This document shows positions 15,780 to 24,923 of a stretch of 64,000 nt of DNA, in pieces (the stretch's first letter is position 1; each line of letters begins with the position of its first letter). The translations under genes and the position numbers were made by a program. The notes below the pieces were generated by a model. The model saw only the letters and a list, made by a program, of their open reading frames with translations, searched no databases and was not told where the DNA came from. The DNA comes from Antarcticirhabdus aurantiaca. GTDB lineage: Bacteria; Pseudomonadota; Alphaproteobacteria; Rhizobiales; Rhizobiaceae. Where the stretch lies: contig NZ_VTOM01000031.1 of NCBI RefSeq assembly GCF_009765365.1, positions 1-64,000 of the forward strand, in the 5' to 3' direction.

Positions 15780-18700
15780 ATGAGGCTCTTCGACACGGCC
15801 GTTTCCCGCCCGATCCTCGCCGCCAGCATCAACCTTCTCCTCATCGCCATCGGCCTCGGCGCCCTCTTCGCCCTGCCGATCCGCGAGTTCCCCGACGTCG
15901 ATCCCCCCACCGTCACCGTCAACACCACCTATCGCGGCGCGCAGGCCGAGGTGGTCGAGCGCGAGGTGACGCGCATCATCGAGGAGGGCCTGTCGGGCGT
16001 CGCCGGCGTCCGGCAGATCCGCTCGACGACGCGCGACGAGGCCTCCGACATCGACCTCGAATTCGAGGCGGGCGCCGACATCGACGCGGCCGCCGCCGAC
16101 ATCCGCGACAAGGTCTCGGGGGTGCGCAACGACCTCCCCGACCTCGTCGAGGAGCCGATCATCGAGAAGGCCTCGGCCGACGACCAGCCGATGATGTACC
16201 TGACGGTGCGCTCCGACGAGTACGACACGGCCGCGCTCACCGACATCGTCGACCGCACCGTGGTGGACGCCATCGGCGCCGTGTCCGGCGTCTCGCAGAT
16301 CCAGATCGGCGGCGAGAAGCGCTACGCCATGCGCATCTGGCTCGACCGCCGCGCCATGGCCGCCCGGGGCGTCACCGCCTCCGACGTTTCGGCGCGGCTG
16401 GAGGCGGAGAACGTCGAGCTGCCGGCGGGCGAGATCGAGACGCCGACGCAGGCCATCACCCTTCGCGCCGACACGCGCTTCACCTCGGCGCAGGACTTCG
16501 CCGAGCTTTCCCTGATCGACCGGCAGGGCGACCGCGTGCGGCTCGGCGACGTCGCCCGCGTCGAGGTCGGCGTCGAGGACCAGGATTCGGGCTTTCGCGT
16601 CGACGGGCAGGACGCGATCTCGCTCGGCATCATCCGCCAGTCCAACGCCAACACGCTGGACATCGCCGCCGGCGTCATCGCCGAGCTGGACTCCGTGCGC
16701 GGCCAGATCCCGGCCTCCGTGTCGATCGACGTCGGCTACAACGAGGCCGTCTTCATCCGCGAGAACCTGAAGAACGTCGGGACGACCCTCCTCCAGACGG
16801 TGGCCGTCATCGTCGTCGTGATCTTCGTCTTTCTCGGCTCGATCCGCTCGACGGTCGTGCCGGCCGCCACCATCCCCGCCTCGATCATCCCGGCCGCCGC
16901 GATCGCCGCGACCATGGGCTTCTCGCTGAACACGCTGACGATCCTCGCCGTGATCCTGGCGATCAGCCTGTGCACCGACGACGCCGTCGTGATCATGGAG
17001 AACATCCGCCGGCGCCATCAAAAGGGCGAGCCGCTGCTCCTCGCCTCCGCCCGCGCGACGCGCCAGGTCGGCTTCGCGGTCTTCGCGAGCGCCCTCGTCC
17101 TCATCGCCGTGATCCTGCCGCTCGCCTTCCTGGAAGGCAACGTCGGCCTCCTGTTCCGCGAATTCGCGGTCGTTCTCGCCGCCATCGTCGCCTTCTCGAC
17201 GATCGCCGCGCTGACGCTGGGGCCGATGCTCTCCTCGCTCCTGTTCCGCGACAGGCAAGAACCGGGCCGCATGGAGCACTTCGTCGGCCGGCACCTCGAC
17301 CGGCTCGGGCGCCGCTATGCCAAGGCGCTGTCCGGCGCGATCCGCCACCCCGTCCTGACGCTGCTCGCCGGCGCCGTCTTCGTCGGCATCGGCGCCTTCG
17401 CCTTTGCGTCCACCCCGGCCGAGCTCGCGCCCGACGAGGATCGCGGCGCGGTGCGGGTGCGCGTCGAGGGGCCGGAGGGCGCATCCACCGCCTATATGGC
17501 CGACAAGCTGCGGCAGCTCGAAGCGGTCGTCCAGGACACCTCCGGCGAGAACGGGCCGGTACGCTCGGTCCTGTCCATCCTGTCCCCCGGCCGTCCCGGC
17601 CAGGGCCAGACCACCGTCGGCATCCTCATCGCCCAGCTCAAGGATTGGTCGGAGCGCGAGGAAACGCAGATGGCCTTCGTGGAGCGCCTCCAGGACGCGC
17701 TGCCGCAGGTGACGGGCGTTCGCGCCTTCGCGATCAATCCGAACGGCCTCGGCCAGGGCCGCGGGCGGCCCGTCTCCATGGTGGTGAAGGGGCCGGACCG
17801 CGCCGTCCTCGACGCCTGGGCGCAGCGGATCGTCGCGGACGGCGCCGGCATTCCCGGCCTCGTGAACCTCGACTCCGACTACGACGACACCAAGCCGCAA
17901 ATCTCCATCGCGGTCGACCGCTCCCGGGCCAGTGCCCTCGGCGTCGACGCGCGCGCCGTCGGCGAAACCTTGCAGATCATGTTCGGCGAAGCGGAGGTGA
18001 CGCGCTACGTCGACCGCGGCGAGGAATACGAGGTGATCCTGCAGGGGCGCCCCGAGGACCGCCTGTCGCCGACCGACATCGACAACGTCTTCGTGCGGGC
18101 CGGCACCGGCGCGCTGATCCCCCTGTCGAGCCTCGTGACGCGGCAGGAGACGGGCACGGTGCGCGAGCTGGAGCGGCTCGACCGCCAGCCCTCGATCACC
18201 CTCGGCGCCAATCTCGGTCCCACCCTCTCGCTCGGCGACGCGCTGGACCGGCTGACGGAAATCGCGGAAGCCAGCCAGCCGCCCGGCACCGAGATCGCCT
18301 TCACCGGCCAGAGCCTCGACTACCAGGAGACGGGCGCAGCCGTCCTCTTCATCCTCGCGATGATCCTCGTCCTCGTCTACCTCCTGCTGGCCGGGCAGTT
18401 CGAGAGCTTCGTCCACCCCTTCGTGATCCTGATCTCGGCGCCGACCGCGCTCGCCGGCGGCGTTTTGATCCTCGTCGCGATGGGCCAGACGCTGAACATC
18501 TACAGCCAGATCGCCATGCTTCTCCTGATCGGGCTCGTCGCCAAGAACGCGATCCTGCTGGTCGAATTCGCCAACCAGCTGCGCGAGGAGGGCGCCGAGC
18601 CCTTCGAGGCCGCCGTCGAGGCGGCGGGCCAGCGCCTGCGCCCGATCCTGATGACGACGCTCGCCACCATCATCGGCGCGGTGCCGCTGATCCTCGAATC

Positions 18701-18929
18701 CGGTGCGGGCGCGGAAGGGCGCATCACGGTCGGCGCCGTGATCGCCAGCGGCACGACGCTCGGAACCGTCTTGACGCTCTTCGTCGTGCCCACGCTCTAC
18801 GTCGCGCTCGCCCGCTTCACCGCGCCCCGCAACGCCCGCGAGGCGAAGCTCGCCGAGCTGGAGCGCGCGCATCCCGACAAGGGCGAGCCCTCCGGAAAAG
18901 AGGACGGCCTGCCGCAGCCGGCGGAATGA
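15780..18929 (+). CDS. RND multidrug efflux transporter
   Basis: The 1049-residue protein is an inner-membrane proton/drug antiporter of the AcrB/MdtB/HAE1 type with 12 transmembrane helices and two large periplasmic loops. It starts MRLFDTAVSRPILAASINLL. The proton-relay aspartate pair is present in helix 4 (ISLCTDDAVVIMENIRRRH) and the lysine in helix 10 (GLVAKNAILLVEFANQ). The helix-4 context differs from the common LAIGLLVDDAIVVVEN: it reads LAISLCTDDAVVIMEN. It follows its adaptor directly and ends with no gap against the convergent cueR gene. Substrates cannot be deduced. Confidence 0.93.
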   Translation: MRLFDTAVSRPILAASINLLLIAIGLGALFALPIREFPDVDPPTVTVNTTYRGAQAEVVEREVTRIIEEGLSGVAGVRQIRSTTRDEASDIDLEFEAGADIDAAAADIRDKVSGVRNDLPDLVEEPIIEKASADDQPMMYLTVRSDEYDTAALTDIVDRTVVDAIGAVSGVSQIQIGGEKRYAMRIWLDRRAMAARGVTASDVSARLEAENVELPAGEIETPTQAITLRADTRFTSAQDFAELSLIDRQGDRVRLGDVARVEVGVEDQDSGFRVDGQDAISLGIIRQSNANTLDIAAGVIAELDSVRGQIPASVSIDVGYNEAVFIRENLKNVGTTLLQTVAVIVVVIFVFLGSIRSTVVPAATIPASIIPAAAIAATMGFSLNTLTILAVILAISLCTDDAVVIMENIRRRHQKGEPLLLASARATRQVGFAVFASALVLIAVILPLAFLEGNVGLLFREFAVVLAAIVAFSTIAALTLGPMLSSLLFRDRQEPGRMEHFVGRHLDRLGRRYAKALSGAIRHPVLTLLAGAVFVGIGAFAFASTPAELAPDEDRGAVRVRVEGPEGASTAYMADKLRQLEAVVQDTSGENGPVRSVLSILSPGRPGQGQTTVGILIAQLKDWSEREETQMAFVERLQDALPQVTGVRAFAINPNGLGQGRGRPVSMVVKGPDRAVLDAWAQRIVADGAGIPGLVNLDSDYDDTKPQISIAVDRSRASALGVDARAVGETLQIMFGEAEVTRYVDRGEEYEVILQGRPEDRLSPTDIDNVFVRAGTGALIPLSSLVTRQETGTVRELERLDRQPSITLGANLGPTLSLGDALDRLTEIAEASQPPGTEIAFTGQSLDYQETGAAVLFILAMILVLVYLLLAGQFESFVHPFVILISAPTALAGGVLILVAMGQTLNIYSQIAMLLLIGLVAKNAILLVEFANQLREEGAEPFEAAVEAAGQRLRPILMTTLATIIGAVPLILESGAGAEGRITVGAVIASGTTLGTVLTLFVVPTLYVALARFTAPRNAREAKLAELERAHPDKGEPSGKEDGLPQPAE

Positions 18930-19370
18930 TCAGATCGCGCCGAAACGGTGCGGGGCGGGCGGATCGGGCAGGGTATCGGGCTCGGGCGCGGCGAGGCTCT
19001 TCAGGATCGGGCAGTCCGGCCGGTCGTCGCCGCCGCAGGCATCCGCCAAGTGCCGCAGAGTGCCGGCCATGTCCTGGAGCGCGCGGATGCGCGCTTCGAG
19101 GTCGCCGATATGGGCCTCGACGATCCGCTTCACCTCCCGCCGCGGCCGCTCGCGGTCGCGCCAGAGCGCCAGCAGCTCCGCGATCTCCTCCATGGAGAAG
19201 CCGAGGTTCCGCGCGCTGCGGATGAAGGTGAGGGTGTGGATCTCGCTCGGCTCGTAGGTGCGGTAACCCGCGGGCGAGCGCTCCGGCGGCGCGATGAGGC
19301 CGGTCTCCTCGTAGTAGCGGATCATCTTGGCCGAGACGCCGGAGGCCTTCGCCGCTTCGCCGATGTTCAT
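18930..19370 (-). CDS. cueR: Cu(I)-responsive MerR-family regulator (CueR/HmrR)
   Basis: The 146-residue cytoplasmic activator has the MerR helix-turn-helix ([20 protein letters not shown], then [12 protein letters not shown]) and a long dimerisation helix ([20 protein letters not shown]). Its metal loop [13 protein letters not shown] holds two cysteines separated by seven residues, the hallmark of Cu(I)/Ag(I) sensors. Its ATG overlaps the copA stop (ATGA), so the regulator is made from the operon it controls. Target promoters are visible between copA and copZ. The protein probably distorts the long-spacer promoters when Cu(I) is bound. Confidence 0.93.
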   Translation of the reverse strand: MNIGEAAKASGVSAKMIRYYEETGLIAPPERSPAGYRTYEPSEIHTLTFIRSARNLGFSMEEIAELLALWRDRERPRREVKRIVEAHIGDLEARIRALQDMAGTLRHLADACGGDDRPDCPILKSLAAPEPDTLPDPPAPHRFGAI

Positions 19371-21703
19371 GACGCGGCTCCCCGTGCCTCGACCGCGGGG
19401 CGGAAGGCCCGCAGCCGCAGGGCGTTGGCGAGAACGAAGACGCTCGACAGCGTCATCGCCCCCGCCGCGACGATCGGCGAGAGCAGCGTGCCGTTCACGG
19501 GATAGAGCACGCCCGCCGCGACCGGGATCAGCGCGGCATTGTAGGCGAAGGCCCAGAAGAGGTTCTGCCGGATGTTGGCGATCACGGCGCGCGAGATCAC
19601 CAGCGCGTTCGGCACGCCGTCGAGCGCGCCCGACATCAGGACCACGTCCGCCGCCTCCACCGCGATGTCGGTGCCCGTGCCGATCGCCAGCCCGACGTCG
19701 GCGGCGGCGAGCGCCGGCGCGTCGTTGATACCGTCGCCGACGAAGGCGATGGGCCCATGCGCGGCGCGCAGCCGCTCCACCGCCTCGACCTTGGCCCCCG
19801 GCAGCACCTCGGCGACGACTTCGTCGATGCCGAGCTCGCGGGCGACGCTTGCGGCCGTGCGGGCATTGTCGCCCGTCACCATCGCGACCGCGAGGCCGAG
19901 GTCCTTCAGCGCGGCCACCGCGGCCCGCGCCGAGGGCTTCACCGGATCGGACACGGCGAGGAGCGCGGCCAGCCGGCCGTCCACCGCAGCGTAGAGCGGC
20001 GAGCGCCCGCTTTCCGCCAGTTGCTCGGCCGCAGCCCGGAAGGGCGCGAGGTCGAGGCCGAGCCACGTCATGGCGCGGTCGGCGCCGACCGCGACGGGCC
20101 GGCCGCCGACGCGGGCGGACACGCCGAAGCCCGGCTGCGCCTCGAAGCCCTCGACGGAGGCGAGGGCGAGGCCCTCCCGTTCGGCGGCGGCCAGGATCGC
20201 CCGCGCGACCGGATGCTCGGAGCGCGCCTCGACGGCCGCGACGAGCGCCAGCACTTGCGTCCGCTCGAAGCCTTCCGCCAGGACGAGATCGGTCAGCTCC
20301 GGCCGGCCTTGCGTCAGCGTGCCGGTCTTGTCGAAGGCGACGACGCGCGCGTCGCGCAGGGACTGCAGCGCTTCGCCGCGGCGGAACAGGAGGCCGAGCT
20401 CGGCCGCCCGGCCCGTGCCGACCATGATCGAGGTCGGCGTCGCCAGCCCCATGGCGCAGGGGCAGGCGATGATGAGGACGGCGACCGCGTTGACGAGGGC
20501 GTAGGACAGGGCGGGCTCCGGGCCGAAGGCGAGCCAGGCGAGGAAGGTGAGGAGCGCGGCGCCCATGACGGCCGGCACGAAGCGCAGCGTCACGCGGTCG
20601 ACCAGCGCCTGGATCGGCAGCTTGCCGCCCTGCGCCGCCTCCACCATGCGCACGATCTGCGCGAGCACCGTGGCCGAGCCGACCGCCGTCGCGCGCATCG
20701 TTAGCGCGCCGGCGCCGTTCACCGTGCCGCCGACGACTTTAGCGCCCGGCACCTTCTCGACGGGCACGGGCTCGCCGGTGATCATCGACTCGTCGACGAA
20801 GCTCGACCCCTCCGTCACCTCGCCGTCGACCGGCAGGCTCTCGCCCGGCCGCACGGAAACGATGTCGCCCCGCTGCAGCTCGGCGACGGGCACGGAGACG
20901 GCGCGGCCGTCGCGCATGACCAGCGCCGTCTTCGGCTGGAGGCGGATCAGCCGGCGGATCGCCTCCGAGGTGCGGCCGCGTGCGCGCGCTTCGAGGGTGC
21001 GGCCGAGAAGAACGAGCGCGACGATCACGGCCGCCGCCTCGTAATAGACCGCGACGGTTCCGGCCGGCAGCAGGCCAGGGGCAAAGGTCGCGACCGTCGA
21101 ATAGCCGAAGGCGGCTCCCGTTCCGAGCGCGACGAGCGCGTTCATGTCCGGCGCGCCCTTGAGGAGCATGGGCACACCCGAGGAAAAGAACCGCCGGCCG
21201 GGCACCGCCAGGACGAGGGCCGTCAGGACGAACTGGAGGATCCAGCTTTCCCGCATGCCGATCGTCTCCATGACGAAGGCGTGGACGGGCGCGAAGAGGT
21301 GGGAGCCCATCTCGAGGACCACCACCGGCAGCGCCAGAACGGCCGCGAGGATCGCCGAGCGCTTCAGCCGCCGCGTCTCGGCCGTGCGCCGGGCGGCGGC
21401 CTCGTCCTCCGCCGCGCCCGCGTCGCGCGCCTCGTCGAGGAGCCGCGCGTCGTAGCCCGCGTCCTCGATCGCCCGGATCGCGGCCTGCGCGTCCGCCGGG
21501 CCGGAAAAGCGGATGTCGGCGCGCTCGGCCGCGAGGTTGACGCTCGCCGCCTCGACCCCGGGCAGGGCGGCCAGCGCCCGCTCGACGCGCCCGACGCAGG
21601 ACGCGCAGCTCATCCCCTCCACGCCGAGCGCGACGGCGCGGCTAGACGCGGCCGGACGGGAGGCGGAAACGGGTGCGGGACGGGTGAGCGCGGCGGTCGC
21701 CAT
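19367..21703 (-). CDS. copA: Cu(I)-exporting P1B-type ATPase
   Basis: The 778-residue inner-membrane pump exports Cu(I) at the cost of ATP. It has one N-terminal heavy-metal domain ([18 protein letters not shown]; CxxC near residues 34-37), eight predicted transmembrane helices, the transport motif [13 protein letters not shown] and the actuator TGEPVPVEK. Phosphorylation motif [10 protein letters not shown] has Asp458; the SEHPVARAI nucleotide-binding element and hinge [11 protein letters not shown] follow. The ATG at 21703 is followed by a short alanine-rich leader. It is the first gene of a copA-cueR operon and is transcribed from the CueR-type promoter at 21753-21783. Confidence 0.95.
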   Translation of the reverse strand: MATAALTRPAPVSASRPAASSRAVALGVEGMSCASCVGRVERALAALPGVEAASVNLAAERADIRFSGPADAQAAIRAIEDAGYDARLLDEARDAGAAEDEAAARRTAETRRLKRSAILAAVLALPVVVLEMGSHLFAPVHAFVMETIGMRESWILQFVLTALVLAVPGRRFFSSGVPMLLKGAPDMNALVALGTGAAFGYSTVATFAPGLLPAGTVAVYYEAAAVIVALVLLGRTLEARARGRTSEAIRRLIRLQPKTALVMRDGRAVSVPVAELQRGDIVSVRPGESLPVDGEVTEGSSFVDESMITGEPVPVEKVPGAKVVGGTVNGAGALTMRATAVGSATVLAQIVRMVEAAQGGKLPIQALVDRVTLRFVPAVMGAALLTFLAWLAFGPEPALSYALVNAVAVLIIACPCAMGLATPTSIMVGTGRAAELGLLFRRGEALQSLRDARVVAFDKTGTLTQGRPELTDLVLAEGFERTQVLALVAAVEARSEHPVARAILAAAEREGLALASVEGFEAQPGFGVSARVGGRPVAVGADRAMTWLGLDLAPFRAAAEQLAESGRSPLYAAVDGRLAALLAVSDPVKPSARAAVAALKDLGLAVAMVTGDNARTAASVARELGIDEVVAEVLPGAKVEAVERLRAAHGPIAFVGDGINDAPALAAADVGLAIGTGTDIAVEAADVVLMSGALDGVPNALVISRAVIANIRQNLFWAFAYNAALIPVAAGVLYPVNGTLLSPIVAAGAMTLSSVFVLANALRLRAFRPAVEARGAAS

Positions 21704-21752
21704 GGCAGGAATCTTTCGGCTGCGAGGGCCGCACGAGCGGCCGTCGCCGGGA

Positions 21753-21783
21753 GAGATAAGGTCTCCCATCATGGGAAGGTCAA
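21753..21783 (-). promoter_or_regulatory. CueR-type long-spacer promoter for copA-cueR
   Basis: Reading on the minus strand, TTGACC (21783-21778) is followed by a spacer with the interrupted palindrome TTCCCATGATGGGA, then TTATCT (18 bases) or TATCTC (19 bases). An over-long spacer with a dyad between the hexamers is the architecture of MerR-family activated promoters. It points toward copA. A near-identical element faces the other way at 21852. Confidence 0.8.
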
Positions 21784-21851
21784 GGGCGGCGGCGATAGCC
21801 GACGGCTGGACGCCGCCGATGGCCGTCGAACCTATCGAGCCGGCGTCCGGC

Positions 21852-21882
21852 TTGACCTTGCCATGATGGGAAGCCCCATATC
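21852..21882 (+). promoter_or_regulatory. CueR-type long-spacer promoter for copZ
   Basis: TTGACC (21852-21857) is followed after 19 bases by CATATC (21877-21882), with TTGCCATGATGGGAA in the spacer. It shares the TTGACCTT-CCATGATGGGA core with the copA promoter but points toward copZ. The extended spacer and dyad are those expected for CueR/HmrR activation. Confidence 0.78.
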
Positions 21883-21926
21883 CCCCGTTCGAGTTCCCGC
21901 CCGAACAGCTTGGAAAGGCACCTTTC

Positions 21927-22127
21927 ATGAAGCTCGCTATCGACGCCATGCATTGCGGCGGCTGCGTCCGCTCCGTCACGCGGGCCGTCCAGAAGCTCGA
22001 TCCCGCGGCCAGCGTCGCCGCCGACCTCGACGCCAAGCGCGTCGAGGTGGACACCGCGCGACGCCCTGAGGAGATCGTCGCCGCTCTCGACGCGGCCGGA
22101 TTTCCCGCGGTGGTCGTGGCAGCGTGA
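21927..22127 (+). CDS. copZ: Copper chaperone (CopZ-like HMA protein)
   Basis: The 66-residue cytoplasmic protein is a single heavy-metal-associated domain. It starts [20 protein letters not shown], with the Cu-binding MxCxxC at residues 8-13, and ends with the usual '[14 protein letters not shown]' helix. It would bind Cu(I) and hand it to CopA or buffer it. A GGAAAGG site lies about 9 bases before the ATG. It is transcribed away from copA from its own CueR-type promoter. It lacks the methionine-rich extension of periplasmic chaperones, so a cytoplasmic role is expected. Confidence 0.9.
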   Translation: MKLAIDAMHCGGCVRSVTRAVQKLDPAASVAADLDAKRVEVDTARRPEEIVAALDAAGFPAVVVAA

Positions 22128-22139
22128 GCGCGCGACGGC

Positions 22140-22340
22140 TGCTTATTGATCGAGCGACGTGATGCCGGATTAGGCACGATCAACGACGCATCATTCGGGC
22201 TTGACGCGGCCCCGAGCGATAAGCCAAGTTGAGCGAAATACCGGCCCTGTTCGCCGGACGGCAATCGAGCCCCGACGGTTCTGCGACGCGCTTCCCGCCT
22301 CGCCGGATCTCGGGGCTTTTTCGTTTGGAACGACCCTTTC
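22140..22340 (+). promoter_or_regulatory. Leader region of the amiCR operon
   Basis: This gene-free stretch runs from copZ to amiC. It holds an inverted repeat TGATGC/GCATCA (22160-22165, 22188-22193), a hairpin CCGGC-7-GCCGG (22241-22257), a small possible hairpin GGC-AATCGA-GCC (22260-22271), and a rho-independent terminator at 22268-22321. The small hairpin shares bases with the 5' arm of the terminator, so the two cannot form together. With amiR (an ANTAR protein) in the same operon, transcription antitermination in this leader is the likely control. No promoter hexamers were identified with confidence. Confidence 0.6.
22268..22321 (+). terminator. Leader terminator (attenuator) before amiC
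   Basis: AGCCCCGA (22268-22275) pairs with TCGGGGCT (22310-22317), directly followed by a T run to 22321. The loop of 34 bases holds a further CGG/CCG pairing. It lies 20 bases before the amiC start and not after a gene in its direction, so it acts as an attenuator, not an end-of-operon terminator. Confidence 0.75.
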
Positions 22341-23435
22341 GTGAAGCGGCGCATCGACATCGGCATCCTGTACTCGCGCTCCGGCAGCTACCCGCTGCTG
22401 GGCGAGGCGAGCCGCGCCGGCGCGCTCGGGGCCATCGAGGCCGTGAACGCCGATCCGGGGCGCTCGATCGCCTTCGAGCCGGTGGAGCGCGATCCGGCCG
22501 GGCGCATCGACGCCTATGCCCCGCTCGCCGCCGAGATCCTGCGCGACACGCCCGCCCGCCACGTGGTCGGCTGCATCACCTCCTGGAGCCGCAAGGAGAT
22601 CATCCCGGCGCTGGAAAAGCAGGGCGGCCTCCTCTGGTATGCCGCCCCTTACGAGGGCTTCGAGGCGAACGACCACGTCGTCTACCTCAACGCCTCGCCC
22701 AACCAGCACCTCGTGCCGCTCGTCGCCCACGTCGCCGCGCGCTTCGGGCGCGACGCCTTTCTGGTCGGCTCCAACTACATCTGGGGCTGGGAGATGAACC
22801 GCATCGCCCGCGACCTCGTGGCCGATGCCGGCGGCGAGGTGCGCGGCGAGCGCTACCTGCCGCTCGGCGACACCGACGTGTCGCGCCTCATCGAGGAAAT
22901 CCGCGCGACGGCGCCGGCCTTCGTCCTCAACAACCTGATCGGCCCCTCGTCCTACGCCTTCTACGCGGCCTACGCGGCGCTCGGCCGGGACGATCCGCGG
23001 TTCCGCCCCGAGCGCCGCCCGATCGTGTCCTGCAACCTCACCGAAAGCGAGCTGCCTTCCATCGCGCCGTTCGGCGAGGGGCACCTCGCCTGCCTGCCCT
23101 TCGTCCACGACGGCGGCCCCGGGCCGCGCTCCTCCTTCGAGGCGGCGGCGCACGCGGCGGTGACGGTGCTCGCCGACGCGATCGAGGCGGCCGGCACCGA
23201 CGCGCCGGACGCGGTGCGCCGCGTCCTGGCGAGCCGGCCGCACGTGACGGCCCTCGGGACGATCCGCATCGACGCCCGCACCCAGCACGCCGCGCTGCCG
23301 GTGAAGATCGCCCGCATCGCCGGCCCCCGCTTCGAGGTGCTGGAGGAAAGCCGCGGCGCCGTCGAGCCCGACCCCTACCTGTCGCACTACGATCCCGCGG
23401 CGACCTTCCGTCCGGGCCTGAGGCTCGTTCGATGA
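22341..23435 (+). CDS. amiC: Amide-sensing negative regulator AmiC
   Basis: The 364-residue product is a cytoplasmic type I periplasmic-binding-protein fold (Peripla_BP_5) of the AmiC/UrtA/FmdD group. It reads [20 protein letters not shown] at the N-terminus, [20 protein letters not shown], and [20 protein letters not shown]. No signal peptide is present, as in Pseudomonas AmiC, which sequesters AmiR until an amide binds. The start is GTG at 22341, right after the attenuator. The stop overlaps the amiR start by four bases (ATGA). The inducer is unknown; the downstream formamidase suggests formamide, acetamide or a related amide. Confidence 0.88.
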   Translation: MKRRIDIGILYSRSGSYPLLGEASRAGALGAIEAVNADPGRSIAFEPVERDPAGRIDAYAPLAAEILRDTPARHVVGCITSWSRKEIIPALEKQGGLLWYAAPYEGFEANDHVVYLNASPNQHLVPLVAHVAARFGRDAFLVGSNYIWGWEMNRIARDLVADAGGEVRGERYLPLGDTDVSRLIEEIRATAPAFVLNNLIGPSSYAFYAAYAALGRDDPRFRPERRPIVSCNLTESELPSIAPFGEGHLACLPFVHDGGPGPRSSFEAAAHAAVTVLADAIEAAGTDAPDAVRRVLASRPHVTALGTIRIDARTQHAALPVKIARIAGPRFEVLEESRGAVEPDPYLSHYDPAATFRPGLRLVR

Positions 23436-24037
23436 TCCGCCGGACGCGCATTCCCAATCTCGGCGGCGCCAAAGCCGTCGTGCTGCACCGCCCGCATGCC
23501 GGCGTCGAGGCGCTGACGCGCCAGCTCGGCGCGATCGGCCTGGAGGTGGAGGAGGCCTGGCCCGAGCTGCCGGCTTCGGCCGCCGGCGCCGATTTCCTGT
23601 TCTTCGACGTCGATCTCGGCTTCGAAGAGCAGTTCCCCTGGGCACCGGGCGAGGCGCCGATGCCGCTCGTCGCGCTCATCGGCTCGGAAGCGCCGGGCCG
23701 CATCGAATGGGCGCTGTCGCGCCAGGCCGACGCGCAGCTCCTGAAGCCCGTCGGCAGCGCCGGCGTCTACGCCGCGCTCCTGATCGCCCGCCGGGCCTTC
23801 GACGAGCGGCGGCGGCTCGCCGCCGAGATCGCGAGCCTGCGCGAGCGGGTCGCCGAGCGCCAGACGGTGGTGCGCGCGGTGGTCGCGCTGTCATCCCGGA
23901 CCACAAACGAGGAGCAGGCCTATGCGCAGCTCAGGGCGCTGGCGATGAGCTGGCAGGTGACGCTGGAGGAGGCGGCGCGGCGCGTCGTCGACCTCAAGAC
24001 CGGGGAGGGCTCGCATGAGCGTCCTCGTCGGGCCTGA
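23432..24037 (+). CDS. amiR: ANTAR-family transcription antiterminator AmiR
   Basis: The 201-residue product resembles AmiR: an N-terminal pseudo-receiver (KAVVLHRPHAGVEALTRQLG, FLFFDVDLGFEEQFPW, LLKPVGSAGVYAALLIARRA), a coiled coil (RRRLAAEIASLRERVAERQT), and a C-terminal ANTAR helix bundle (TTNEEQAYAQLRALAMSWQV followed by TLEEAARRVVDL). ANTAR proteins bind leader RNA and prevent terminator formation. The ATG overlaps the amiC stop, and the 3' end overlaps the next permease gene by 23 bases. It presumably acts on the terminator at 22268-22321 when AmiC binds its amide. Confidence 0.88.
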   Translation: MIRRTRIPNLGGAKAVVLHRPHAGVEALTRQLGAIGLEVEEAWPELPASAAGADFLFFDVDLGFEEQFPWAPGEAPMPLVALIGSEAPGRIEWALSRQADAQLLKPVGSAGVYAALLIARRAFDERRRLAAEIASLRERVAERQTVVRAVVALSSRTTNEEQAYAQLRALAMSWQVTLEEAARRVVDLKTGEGSHERPRRA

Positions 24038-24923
24038 CGCCCCGGTCCTGCCGCCGAGCGCGCCGGTCACCGGCGAGGGCGTGGTGTCCCGGCTCCTGCG
24101 CCGCAAGCTCGCCGTCCTCGGCCTCCTCGTGATCGCGGCCGTCGTCCTGTCCGCCGCCTTCGCGCCCTGGATCGCGCCCTACGACCCCAACGAGCAGTTC
24201 TTCGACGGCCTGAGCCTGGAGGGCGCGCCGCTCGGGCCGTCCGCGCAGTTCTGGCTCGGCACCGACCTCCTCGGCCGCGACTTGCTCTCCCGCCTCCTCT
24301 ATGGCGCGCGCAACTCGCTGATCATCGGCGTCGTCGCCAACGGCGCGGCGCTGATCATCGGCACGCTGGTCGGCGTCGTCGCGGGCTACTTCCGCGGCAT
24401 CGTCGGCACGGTGCTGATGCGCTTCACCGACCTGATGATGGCCTTTCCCGCGCTGCTGCTCGCCATCTGCCTCGCCGCGGTGCTGCGGCCGAGCCTCTGG
24501 ATCGTCGCCCTCGTCATCGCCCTGGTGAACTGGGTGCAGGTCGCGCGCGTCGTTTATTCCGAGACGCGCTCGCTGTCCGAGCGCGAGTTCATCCAGGCCG
24601 AGGTGACGCTGGGCGCGAGCCGCGCCCGCATCCTCTTCGCCCACGTCCTGCCGCACCTGACCTCGACCGTGATCGTCTACGGCACGCTCGGCATCTCGAC
24701 GACGGTGCTGCTGGAGGCGACGCTTTCCTTCCTCGGCGTCGGCGTGCAGCCGCCCGACGCCTCCTGGGGCAACATCATCTTCGAGAACCAGACCTACTTC
24801 CAGGCCGCCCCCTGGCTGGTGTTCTTCCCCGGCGCGGCGATCCTGCTCCTGGCCCTCGCCTTCAACCTCGTCGGCGACGCGCTCCGCGACGTCCTCGATC
24901 CGACCGAGGAGGGGCGCGGCTGA
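24015..24923 (+). CDS. PepT-type ABC transporter permease (DppC-like)
   Basis: The 302-residue inner-membrane protein has the OppC/DppC layout: an N-terminal helix (LLRRKLAVLGLLVIAAVVLS), the periplasmic FGTD-type region (FWLGTDLLGRDLLSRLLYGA), five further helices and the EAA loop QAEVTLGASRARILFAHVLP. The late SFLGVGVQPPDASWGNI motif is diagnostic for DppC. The ATG lies inside the end of amiR (23-base overlap), so expression is tied to the antiterminator gene. It pairs with the next gene to form the channel. Here DppC precedes DppB, the reverse of the common order. Confidence 0.92.
   Translation: MSVLVGPDAPVLPPSAPVTGEGVVSRLLRRKLAVLGLLVIAAVVLSAAFAPWIAPYDPNEQFFDGLSLEGAPLGPSAQFWLGTDLLGRDLLSRLLYGARNSLIIGVVANGAALIIGTLVGVVAGYFRGIVGTVLMRFTDLMMAFPALLLAICLAAVLRPSLWIVALVIALVNWVQVARVVYSETRSLSEREFIQAEVTLGASRARILFAHVLPHLTSTVIVYGTLGISTTVLLEATLSFLGVGVQPPDASWGNIIFENQTYFQAAPWLVFFPGAAILLLALAFNLVGDALRDVLDPTEEGRG

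Noticed and set aside
13575-18872. Very long open frame (over 1700 codons) on the minus strand opposite the reductase, adaptor and RND genes
   Set aside because: It is the mirror of GC-rich codons of real plus-strand genes; its sequence is low-complexity (Arg, Asp, Ala, Gly, Val) with no domain, while the plus-strand products are clear families.
22241-22257. CCGGC-CCTGTTC-GCCGG hairpin as the first canonical ANTAR hairpin
   Set aside because: The loop is seven bases and lacks A at position 1, so it does not fit the hexaloop rule; kept only as part of the leader description.
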